Below, one piece after another: positions 1-3,624 of a DNA stretch of 7,947 nucleotides (the stretch's first letter is position 1; each line of letters begins with the position of its first letter). The stretch spans positions 1 through 7,947 of the forward strand of contig JAHJRM010000051.1 in the NCBI GenBank assembly GCA_018830905.1, read 5' to 3'. Source of the DNA: Nanobdellota archaeon (GTDB lineage Archaea > Nanobdellota > Nanobdellia > Pacearchaeales > GW2011-AR1). The position numbers and the translations under genes were made by a program. The notes beneath the pieces were generated by a model. The model was not told the origin of the DNA. It ran no database searches and was given only the letters and a program-made list of their open reading frames with translations.

Positions 1-67
1 ATCTCGGACACCCAATCATTCTCAAAAACCGTTTAATTTTTCTATACAACTTTCCTTCTTTTTCCAT
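1..67 (-). CDS. 5' end of an unidentified gene, possibly a transposase (partial, off left edge)
   Basis: Twenty-two codons are visible from ATG at 67 to the window edge. They encode a basic N-terminus that begins MEKEGKLYRKIKRF and ends at a Gly-Cys-Pro-Arg. The start is supported by a strong Shine-Dalgarno (GAGGTGAT, 79-72) five bases upstream. This contrasts with the other genes here, which look leaderless, and suggests an acquired gene. The position just inside a putative IS end suggests a transposase, but 22 residues are too few to show a domain. No function can be assigned from the sequence alone. Confidence 0.5.
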   Translation of the reverse strand, partial: MEKEGKLYRKIKRFLRMIGCPR

Positions 68-71
68 TCTA

Positions 72-79
72 ATCACCTC
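72..79 (-). promoter_or_regulatory. Shine-Dalgarno site of the left-edge gene
   Basis: The minus strand reads GAGGTGAT and is followed by TTAGA-ATG-type spacing to the start at 67. It is the only strong ribosome binding site in the window and fixes the start of the partial gene. Confidence 0.6.
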
Positions 80-121
80 AATGGTTAGAATTCTTCAGGG
101 TAGATTAACTTTTGCCCTGAG

Positions 122-139
122 GACTTTTTCAACAAAGCC
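122..139 (-). repeat. Candidate IS terminal inverted repeat
   Basis: The 18-mer starts GGCTTTGTTGAA at position 139 on the minus strand and matches the remembered IS903 end at 16 of 18 positions. If real, position 139 is the outer boundary of the IS and everything to the right is host flank. The target duplication would start at 140. Confidence 0.45.
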
Positions 140-163
140 TGTGGGAACTTAATCTTAGAAAGG

Positions 164-178
164 TTTAAAATATTAAAA
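164..178 (+). promoter_or_regulatory. TATA-like promoter of the truncated secreted-protein gene
   Basis: TTTAAAATATTAAAA is centred about 25 bases before the ATG at 196, preceded by AAGG. The spacing predicts a transcript starting at or next to the start codon, as for the other genes here. The promoter appears intact although the gene is broken. Confidence 0.5.
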
Positions 179-195
179 CAATTTTATGTTTTGTA

Positions 196-318
196 ATGGA
201 AAAAAGATTTTTGAATGTTTTTTTTGTGTTGGGAATTCTCGTTTTCTCAGCAACACTTGCGAGTGCATGTAATTTAAAAGTCAATCTTATTAATCAAGAC
301 CCTTACCCTGTTACGTAA
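196..318 (+). pseudogene. Truncated secreted protein: signal peptide plus first mature residues
   Basis: Forty codons from ATG at 196 to TAA at 316-318. The product starts MEKRFLNVF and has a hydrophobic core (residues 8-19) and a cleavage-like ASA-C junction at about residues 22-25. The mature start is CNLKVNLINQDPYPV. From memory, the stretch NQDPYP near the N-terminus occurs in much longer secreted proteins of DPANN archaea, where it continues into a beta-sandwich domain. Here the frame stops two codons later, where the opposing hicA gene is also cut short. I read this as the 5' remnant of a larger gene with an intact leaderless promoter. A genuine 40-residue secreted peptide is possible but less likely. 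Confidence 0.6.
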
Positions 319-389
319 ATTTTTTGAAACCCGAGTTTTTCAAGTATCTTACAAAGTTTCTTTCCAGAAATAACGACGAGCCGAGCCAT
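303..389 (-). pseudogene. hicA: Truncated HicA toxin (first 28 residues)
   Basis: The ATG at 389 lies one base after the hicB stop codon. The product begins MARLVVISGKKLCKILEKLG, the classic start of a HicA mRNA interferase (small double-stranded-RNA-binding-like fold, usually 60-80 residues). HicA proteins continue after the GF with a basic stretch and a Gly-Ser-His holding the catalytic histidine. Here the frame reaches YVTG and hits TAA at 303, so the catalytic His and the rest of the fold are missing and the toxin should be inactive. It has no promoter or Shine-Dalgarno of its own and would be translated by coupling to hicB. It overlaps the truncated secreted-protein frame on the other strand by 16 bases. 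Confidence 0.75.
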
Positions 390-390
390 T

Positions 391-627
391 TTAAACTCGG
401 ACAGGTCTTTTGATGCTGACCTTTTGAATTCCTATGAAAGTCATTGGATTAACTTCTTCCTTGTCGCCCTCGAGGCAAACTTCAATCGCTTCTTTAATTC
501 TTTCCAAAACTTCCTGTAGCGTTTTTCCCTGAGTGTAACAACCCTCAAGTTCGGGAACATTAGCTACATAAATTCCATCCTCATCTTTTTCAATAATTAC
601 GGTGAAATCTAAAACTTGCTTTTCCAT
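391..627 (-). CDS. hicB: HicB-family antitoxin, intact but orphaned
   Basis: 78 residues. The segment from about residue 7 to 50 (FTVIIEKDEDGIYVANVPELEGCYTQG, then TLQEVLERIKEAIEVCLEG) is the HicB antitoxin fold: a partially degraded RNase-H-like beta sheet that binds HicA, then a helix. The conserved DGxYVAxVPELxGC motif is complete. The C-terminal tail has no recognisable DNA-binding domain, so autoregulation through a ribbon-helix-helix or HTH domain is not evident. It is first in a hicB-hicA operon with a one-base gap, but its toxin partner is truncated. The start ATG at 627 is supported by a TATA element centred at 653. In cells with a working HicA it would neutralise the toxin. Here it may be a relic or act on a HicA encoded elsewhere. 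Confidence 0.85.
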   Translation of the reverse strand: MEKQVLDFTVIIEKDEDGIYVANVPELEGCYTQGKTLQEVLERIKEAIEVCLEGDKEEVNPMTFIGIQKVSIKRPVRV

Positions 628-648
628 ATTAATGAAAACTTGAACATC

Positions 649-657
649 TATTTAAAA
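649..657 (-). promoter_or_regulatory. TATA-like promoter of hicB
   Basis: The minus strand reads TTTTAAATA, centred 26 bases before the hicB ATG at 627. This predicts a leaderless hicB-hicA transcript. Confidence 0.5.
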
Positions 658-668
658 CTTTTGAAGAT

Positions 669-674
669 AAAAAA
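669..674 (-). terminator. T-run terminator candidate after the winged-helix gene
   Basis: Six consecutive T residues on the minus strand directly follow the tRNA-Tyr 3' fragment. Archaeal RNA polymerase ends transcription at such T-runs. It would stop the transcript of the 727-1032 gene before hicB. Confidence 0.35.
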
Positions 675-714
675 TCCCTCCGCCCGAAGTGGAACTGGGA
701 ATCTCCCGAGAACT
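675..714 (-). repeat. Decayed 3' fragment of tRNA-Tyr (candidate attachment-site repeat)
   Basis: Aligned without gaps to 1434-1473 of the intact tRNA-Tyr, 34 of 40 positions match. It covers the discriminator base, the acceptor 3' strand, the T-arm, the variable loop and the 3' half of the anticodon stem, plus four bases of intron end. There is no 5' half upstream, and the T-stem and T-loop carry changes (TTCCACT for TTCGACT and an A/C mismatch), so it is not a functional tRNA. It lies in the same orientation as the complete gene, on the 3' side of it. Integrases that use tRNA genes leave exactly such a 3' copy at the far end of the inserted element. Confidence 0.75.
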
Positions 715-726
715 TACTATTAACTT

Positions 727-1032
727 CTAAACTAGAACTTCTTGTTCCGAGCCCTTTACAAAATTCCAATCTAATTTTAATAATTGTTTTACTGCAGGGT
801 TATCAATATTCAATTTATACAAGTCCGATTTTCCGACTCTTCTTGTTTTGACGATGATGTTATTCTTTTCTAAATTGCCCCAGAAAGTTTGAAGAGTGGA
901 ATAGCCCACACCTGAATTTTTGGATATCTCCGTCATAGGATAATCGAAGAGTTGATAAGTTATAAGAAAATCTAAAACTTTCATTATCGGATTGTTTCCA
1001 AAGATTTCTATAAACACGCTTTCGTTTGTCAT
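727..1032 (-). CDS. Winged-helix DNA-binding protein (MarR/ArsR-like), likely regulator
   Basis: About 101 residues from the preferred start. Residues after the start (VFIEIFGNNPIMKVLDFLIT) form the first helices. The helix-turn-helix follows (YPMTEISKNSGVGYSTLQTFWGNLEKNNII), and a beta wing (VKTRRVGKSDLYKLN) leads into a C-terminal helix (NPAVKQLLKL) that usually dimerises. This is a standard archaeal wHTH layout and probably binds DNA as a dimer. An upstream ATG at 1047 adds five residues, but the TATA element (1053-1061) is centred 25 bases before 1032, matching the spacing of every other gene here, so I chose 1032. It is divergent from the small gene at 1130 and shares the intergenic region with it, so auto- or cross-regulation is possible. 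The target is unknown. Confidence 0.75.
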   Translation of the reverse strand: MTNESVFIEIFGNNPIMKVLDFLITYQLFDYPMTEISKNSGVGYSTLQTFWGNLEKNNIIVKTRRVGKSDLYKLNIDNPAVKQLLKLDWNFVKGSEQEVLV

Positions 1033-1052
1033 ATCAACTAAGAGCATATTGG

Positions 1053-1061
1053 ATTTATAAA
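1053..1061 (-). promoter_or_regulatory. TATA-like promoter of the winged-helix gene
   Basis: The minus strand reads TTTATAAAT, centred 25 bases before the ATG at 1032 but only about 10 before the ATG at 1047. This decides the start in favour of 1032. Confidence 0.55.
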
Positions 1062-1100
1062 TATTTCTATCTATGTTTTTATATTGCTAATATAGGAATA

Positions 1101-1108
1101 TTTAAATA
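1101..1108 (+). promoter_or_regulatory. TATA-like promoter of the 91-residue gene
   Basis: TTTAAATA lies about 26 bases before the ATG at 1130 and predicts a leaderless transcript. The 60-base region between the two divergent start sites is very AT-rich. Confidence 0.5.
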
Positions 1109-1129
1109 TTTCCTTTTCTTTTATTTTTT

Positions 1130-1405
1130 ATGGAATTTAACGATGATGACAAGATTAAAGCAACAATACTTTATCACTTACGAAGAAAAAAGGTTATAGG
1201 TGGAGTTCACACGCCCTTTGACACAATAACAAAAGGATTCCCATCTCATATTGGAAAGGATGTTAAAAAGATTGCCGAGAAGTTGATTAAGGATGGATAT
1301 CTTTTGAAGAAGATGACTAATAACGGATTGCATATTATCTTGAACAAAGACAAGTTAAAAGAAATTGAAGATTTTATTAAAAGGATTCTAAATTATACGT
1401 TTTAA
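1130..1405 (+). CDS. Small archaeal winged-helix-like protein, function unknown
   Basis: 91 residues, basic. The pattern ILYHLRRKKVIGGVHTPFD, then KGFPSHIGKDVKKIAEKLIKDGYLLKK and GLHIILNKDKL, matches a small archaeal conserved hypothetical family as I remember it, marked by HLRR, IGGxHT, KGFP and a closing LNxxxLxEIE. The order helix, helix, recognition-type helix and beta hairpin fits a winged helix. Direct DNA binding is an inference. It is divergent from the 727-1032 regulator and converges on tRNA-Tyr, with its stop 29 bases from the tRNA 3' end. Both genes lie within the tRNA-bounded islet, so they may have arrived together. Confidence 0.75.
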   Translation: MEFNDDDKIKATILYHLRRKKVIGGVHTPFDTITKGFPSHIGKDVKKIAEKLIKDGYLLKKMTNNGLHIILNKDKLKEIEDFIKRILNYTF

Positions 1406-1433
1406 CTTATTTTATTAACTAATATAAAACTTA

Positions 1434-1598
1434 TCCCTCCGCCCAGAGTCGAACTGGGGATCTCCCGGGGACTGCTTTCCACATTACCGTTTTCGATAAT
1501 GACTTTTGGGGTTTCATCGCGTTTCCGTTTCAATATGGAAGCTCCACCTTAAGTTTATAACCTACAGCCAGGCGCTTTAGCCACTAAGCTACGAAGGG
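1434..1598 (-). tRNA. trnY: tRNA-Tyr (anticodon GTA) with a 92-nt intron
   Basis: Exon 1 is 1598-1562 and exon 2 is 1469-1434, 73 nt in total with no encoded CCA. The acceptor stem CCCTTCG pairs with CGGAGGG (one G-T wobble), with discriminator A at 1434. The C1-G72 pair is the archaeal and eukaryotic tRNA-Tyr identity pair. The D-arm is GCTT/AAGC with loop AGTGGCTA. The anticodon stem is CCTGG/CCGGG and the loop CTGTAGC, with GTA at 1565-1563. The variable loop is AGATC and the T-arm CCCAG-TTCGACT-CTGGG. The intron lies between positions 37 and 38, the canonical archaeal site. The gene has a strong BRE/TATA element near 1624-1641. Its 3' half is duplicated at 675-714. Confidence 0.95.
1470..1561 (-). 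other. Archaeal tRNA-Tyr intron with bulge-helix-bulge splice site
   Basis: 92 nt. In the precursor, CTGT (32-35) can pair with GCAG near the intron 3' end, a four-base-pair central helix. It leaves three-base bulges AGG (5' site) and TCC (3' site). Cutting each after its second base gives exactly G37 and C38, as expected for the archaeal splicing endonuclease. The outer intron helix is weak (two obvious pairs), so the motif is of the relaxed kind. Inside, 1482-1501 forms an eight-base-pair hairpin with an AAAA loop and one wobble pair, and 1536-1546 can form TGGA-GCT-TCCA. Confidence 0.8.
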
Positions 1599-1623
1599 GT
1601 ATAATTAAGAGAGAAATATCTTA

Positions 1624-1641
1624 TTTTTAAGGTTTCTTGTT
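1624..1641 (-). promoter_or_regulatory. BRE/TATA promoter of tRNA-Tyr, 18 bp identical to the one at 1973-1990
   Basis: The minus strand reads AACAAGAAACCTTAAAAA: a purine/C-rich BRE followed by a TATA element centred about 29 bases before the tRNA 5' end, leaving a short leader to trim. The same 18 bases precede the small membrane-protein gene. Confidence 0.65.
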
Positions 1642-1840
1642 TCTGAATTTTTACAAACAAAAAAATAACTACTTACTCGCTAAGCTAGCAAATTTGTCTG
1701 AGAAATAATAAAAAACAAACGCAGATTTGTGGTTATCTTGGGGCTGGGTGGGCGAGCGACTTCGTGGTAGAGAGAAATTGACATTGATAACTCGTGCGAG
1801 GTCGGGAGTAGACGGGACTTATTGATGATGGTATTAAAAA
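1642..1840. other. Noncoding region with a GC-rich block
   Basis: No convincing gene lies between the tRNA-Tyr promoter and the small membrane-protein gene. The left part (1642-1737) is very AT-rich. Positions 1738-1820 are more than half G+C, against roughly a third in the surrounding genes. In AT-rich archaea such a jump often marks a structured RNA. This block contains one copy of a dispersed repeat (1750-1799). No tRNA, rRNA or other known RNA could be recognised in it. Confidence 0.5.
1750..1799 (-). repeat. Dispersed GC-rich repeat, copy A
   Basis: Read on the minus strand from 1799, the 50 bases match 7846-7895 on the plus strand at 43 of 50 positions without gaps. The shared core includes TCAATTTCTC and CTACCACG. 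Substitutions are scattered and there is an in-frame stop in one copy, so it does not look like a conserved protein. It lies just downstream of the small membrane-protein gene on the same strand. Confidence 0.7.
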
Positions 1841-1951
1841 TTAATCCAAGAGGAAGACTGCCCTAATTATACCGTATATCAAAAGTGCGAGAGCGATAAT
1901 CCCTATAGACCACGCAACATACTGAAGGGTTTCTAAAGTCCTCTTTTTCAT
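1841..1951 (-). CDS. Small single-span membrane protein (36 residues), function unknown
   Basis: ATG at 1951, TAA at 1841-1843. The product starts MKKRTLETLQ and continues into one hydrophobic helix (residues 11-35) ending LLD. The basic KKR start and acidic end predict the N-terminus in the cytoplasm. Support for reality: a strong BRE/TATA element centred 25 bases before the ATG, shared base for base with the tRNA-Tyr promoter, and the clean basic/hydrophobic design. I recall similar tiny membrane proteins in DPANN genomes but know no function. It is divergent from the amidohydrolase gene at 2046. It is easily missed by gene callers because of its length. Confidence 0.7.
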   Translation of the reverse strand: MKKRTLETLQYVAWSIGIIALALLIYGIIRAVFLLD

Positions 1952-1972
1952 GTTGGAAAAAGCTATCTAAAC

Positions 1973-1990
1973 TTTTTAAGGTTTCTTGTT
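1973..1990 (-). promoter_or_regulatory. BRE/TATA promoter of the small membrane-protein gene
   Basis: The minus strand reads AACAAGAAACCTTAAAAA, identical over 18 bases to the tRNA-Tyr promoter at 1624-1641. TTAAAAA is centred 25 bases before the ATG at 1951, so the mRNA should be leaderless and probably abundant. Confidence 0.65.
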
Positions 1991-2015
1991 GAGAGATTTT
2001 TGATATTAGAGTTAT

Positions 2016-2025
2016 CTTAATAAAG
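2016..2025 (+). promoter_or_regulatory. TATA-like promoter of the amidohydrolase gene
   Basis: CTTAATAAAG is centred about 25 bases before the ATG at 2046. The nearby GAGG at 2025-2028 is too far from the start to act as a Shine-Dalgarno. Confidence 0.4.
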
Positions 2026-2045
2026 AGGAAAAGATTATATCAATC

Positions 2046-2909
2046 ATGAGGTGTAAAGTTGCTGTTGTCCAGTTTAAGGTCCGAAATGTTTCTGAAGAAG
2101 ATAACTTAAGGAAAGCTGAGGAGTTTATTAGTCGGGCTTCAAAACAAGGGGCAGACGTTATCGTTTTCCCTGAAGACTTTGTTTCTAGAACGACTCCTGA
2201 TATTGTGGAATTTTTGGATTCTGAAAAGAATCTTAAGGTGTTTATGAAACTTGCAAAAAAGTATAAGATAGATGTAATTCCTGGGTCAATGATTGTTAAA
2301 AATGGCTCTCGTCTTTACAATACTTCTTATTATATTGACTTTAAAGGGAAAGTTCTTTCAGAATACAAGAAGGTTCATTTGTGGTCCACAGAGAAAAAGA
2401 GATTTAAGCCGGGTGATAGCGTCTCTGTTTTTGATACGAGATATGGAAGAGTTGGAATTATAATCTGTTGGGATGCAATGTTCCCAGAGATTTTTAGGAA
2501 GATGATGAAGAAAAAAGTTGAAATTGTTTTCTGTCCGAGCTATTGGTGTTACGAAGATGCTGGAAAGGGAATTAAATACAACAAGAAGTCAGAGGAGAAA
2601 CTTATTGATTCGCTATGTGTGGATAGGGCGTTTGAAGAAGAGATAGTATTTGTTTTCTGCAATGCTTCTGGAACCAATAAAGTTTCAAAAAAGAGAGAGA
2701 CTCTCGTCGGGCATTCACAAGTAACAATTCCATTCAAGGGAATAGTTAAGAAACTGAATCATAACAGGGAAGGTATGTTTGTTGCTGAGATTGACCCTGA
2801 AATAATAAAAGATGCAGAAAAAGCTTATGGGATTAAGAGAGAGTTGAAGAAATTTACATTTCCTAGAAGAAGAACTTTGATAAAAATCAAGCAACCAAAG
2901 AATATTTAA
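2046..2909 (+). CDS. Carbon-nitrogen hydrolase (nitrilase superfamily amidohydrolase)
   Basis: 287 residues, normal length for a single-domain member of this cytoplasmic family, which hydrolyses amides, nitriles or carbamoyl groups. The catalytic Glu-Lys-Cys triad is complete: E43 in VFPEDF, K109 in YKKVHL, and C141 in GIIICWDAMFPE. The alpha-beta-beta-alpha sandwich pattern runs from VAVVQFKVRN at the N-terminus to IDPEII near residue 250, where the family core normally ends. The last 35 residues form a basic tail (RRRTLIKIKQPK). C141 is followed by W-D-A, as in the omega-amidase/N-carbamoylputrescine amidase-like branches, but I cannot choose a substrate. It stands alone between the divergent small membrane-protein gene and the convergent NYN gene, so context gives no pathway. 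Confidence 0.9.
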   Translation: MRCKVAVVQFKVRNVSEEDNLRKAEEFISRASKQGADVIVFPEDFVSRTTPDIVEFLDSEKNLKVFMKLAKKYKIDVIPGSMIVKNGSRLYNTSYYIDFKGKVLSEYKKVHLWSTEKKRFKPGDSVSVFDTRYGRVGIIICWDAMFPEIFRKMMKKKVEIVFCPSYWCYEDAGKGIKYNKKSEEKLIDSLCVDRAFEEEIVFVFCNASGTNKVSKKRETLVGHSQVTIPFKGIVKKLNHNREGMFVAEIDPEIIKDAEKAYGIKRELKKFTFPRRRTLIKIKQPKNI

Positions 2910-2944
2910 ATAGGGAAAGTATCAAAATATTAATAACTGTCCCT

Positions 2945-3487
2945 TTATGGTTCGCCGTATTGGGACTGCTTTTTATTTAGTGCTTTTCTTAGATTTATTG
3001 AACCGTCGCAACAATTTCTTAATAGATAAGATGAACTTTTTGGGAAGAAGGCATTAATAACTTTCTTGCTATTCTTTCTAACTAAATTTATTGCAGGAAT
3101 AAAGTCAGCATCTCCAGAAACAATTATTGCGACGTCATATAAGTTTTCATAAGCTCCTTTGATTAAATCAGTTGCTAAATAAACATCGTCTCCTTTTATT
3201 GTAAAATCAACAGAACCATCTTCTAAAATAACTTTTCTTAAATTACAAAGAACAACATTAAAGTTGGGAATTTTCTTTATTTTGTCTAAAAACTTTTTAT
3301 GTTCTTTGTATCTTTCTTCATCAATTGATTTATCTAATAAAGCAGTATAATAAAAAATATCAACAACTTGCCTTCTAGTTTCCACTTTATTTATTATATC
3401 CTCAAATTTTGTTTTTATGTTAAATCTTTTCAAATTGTGATAAAGATTACTTCCATCAATAAAAATCGCAACTCGTTGATTATTCAT
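2945..3487 (-). CDS. NYN-domain protein (LabA/DUF88-like, PIN-fold putative RNase)
   Basis: 180 residues forming a single NYN domain. The N-terminal strand VAIFIDGSN carries the first metal-binding aspartate (D11) and N14. The middle has VDFTIKGDDVYLATDL (D94, D100, D101, D107), where the family usually shows K-G-x-D. The third motif, VAIIVSGDADFIPAI, carries D126 and D128. The end (VINAFFPKSSSYLLRNCCDG) is typical of the LabA-like subgroup. The fold is related to PIN and FLAP nucleases and probably cleaves RNA with Mg2+ or Mn2+. All acidic positions are present, so an active enzyme is likely. The target is unknown. Its TATA element is centred at about 3511, 24 bases before the ATG. It is a single-gene unit convergent with the amidohydrolase gene. 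Confidence 0.88.
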   Translation of the reverse strand: MNNQRVAIFIDGSNLYHNLKRFNIKTKFEDIINKVETRRQVVDIFYYTALLDKSIDEERYKEHKKFLDKIKKIPNFNVVLCNLRKVILEDGSVDFTIKGDDVYLATDLIKGAYENLYDVAIIVSGDADFIPAINLVRKNSKKVINAFFPKSSSYLLRNCCDGSINLRKALNKKQSQYGEP

Positions 3488-3507
3488 AAAACTAAATAGA
3501 AAGAAAG

Positions 3508-3515
3508 ATTTTAAG
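3508..3515 (-). promoter_or_regulatory. TATA-like promoter of the NYN gene
   Basis: The minus strand reads CTTAAAAT, centred about 25 bases before the ATG at 3487. No Shine-Dalgarno is present. Confidence 0.5.
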
Positions 3516-3596
3516 TTTTATTGTTTTGAGGGATAGCTTCTTCCGACAACAAAAATTAGGAAGATTGCCTGCAGTCCTTCCAAAAAACCTGAAAAG

Positions 3597-3620
3597 AAAA
3601 ATTAAGATAACGAATTAAAA
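3597..3620 (-). terminator. T-run terminator candidate after the secreted-protein gene
   Basis: Immediately after the stop codon at 3625 the minus strand shows TTTTTT (3620-3615), then TTTTTCTTTT (3606-3597). Clustered T-runs without a hairpin are the usual archaeal termination signal. Confidence 0.45.
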
Positions 3621-3624
3621 AATC

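Larger units (their letters stand above)
1..139 (-). mobile_element. Probable end of an insertion sequence (IS5/IS903-like), running off the left edge
   Basis: Read on the minus strand, positions 139 to 122 give GGCTTTGTTGAAAAAGTC. This differs at two of 18 positions from the terminal inverted repeat of IS903 (IS5 family) as I remember it, GGCTTTGTTGAATAAATC. About 55 bases further in lies a Shine-Dalgarno and the start of a leftward reading frame, the layout expected of a transposase gene just inside an IS end. A short inverted repeat (TCAGGG at 95-100, CCCTGA at 115-120) lies between them. The opposite end, the DDE domain and any target duplication are outside the window. The family assignment rests on the terminal repeat alone and is tentative. 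Confidence 0.5.
675..1473. mobile_element. tRNA-bounded genomic islet, probable remnant of an integrated element
   Basis: The segment is bounded by a tRNA-Tyr 3' fragment on the left and the 3' exon of the complete tRNA-Tyr gene on the right, both on the minus strand. Inside are two small divergent winged-helix protein genes, a gene type common on archaeal plasmids and viruses. No integrase gene is present, and at under 0.8 kb it could only be a remnant or a non-autonomous element. The six mismatches between the boundary repeats indicate an old event. A local tRNA duplication followed by decay would give a similar picture. Confidence 0.35.

Noticed and set aside
675..714. 3' half of a split tRNA, as in Nanoarchaeum
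   Set aside because: A complete tRNA-Tyr is present nearby, the fragment has a damaged T-arm, lacks its own promoter and lacks a leader sequence that would pair with a 5' half.
1470..1561. C/D box guide RNA inside the tRNA intron (a GCGATGA resembles box C)
   Set aside because: No CTGA box D or D' is present in the intron, so the C-like word alone is not evidence.
1738..1820. GC-rich block as a tRNA or rRNA piece (GTGGTAGAG resembles a D-arm)
   Set aside because: No T-arm, no pairing acceptor stem and no anticodon arm around it.
1821..1845. TTGATGA as a box C for a C/D sRNA downstream of the GC-rich block
   Set aside because: No matching box D at a workable distance.
2549..2737. 62-codon minus-strand open frame
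   Set aside because: It lies opposite the amidohydrolase gene, has no promoter at the usual distance and no recognisable protein pattern; a shadow.
2912..2936. AGGGA...TCCCT inverted repeat between the convergent amidohydrolase and NYN genes
   Set aside because: Only five base pairs with a long AT-rich loop and no T-run at the right place; not convincing as a terminator.
3518..3583. 21-codon minus frame with a hydrophobic core (EGLQAIFLIFVVGRSYP)
   Set aside because: It looks like a membrane-peptide remnant but needs a TTG start, has no promoter and overlaps the NYN gene promoter. Could be a relic; not supportable as a gene.
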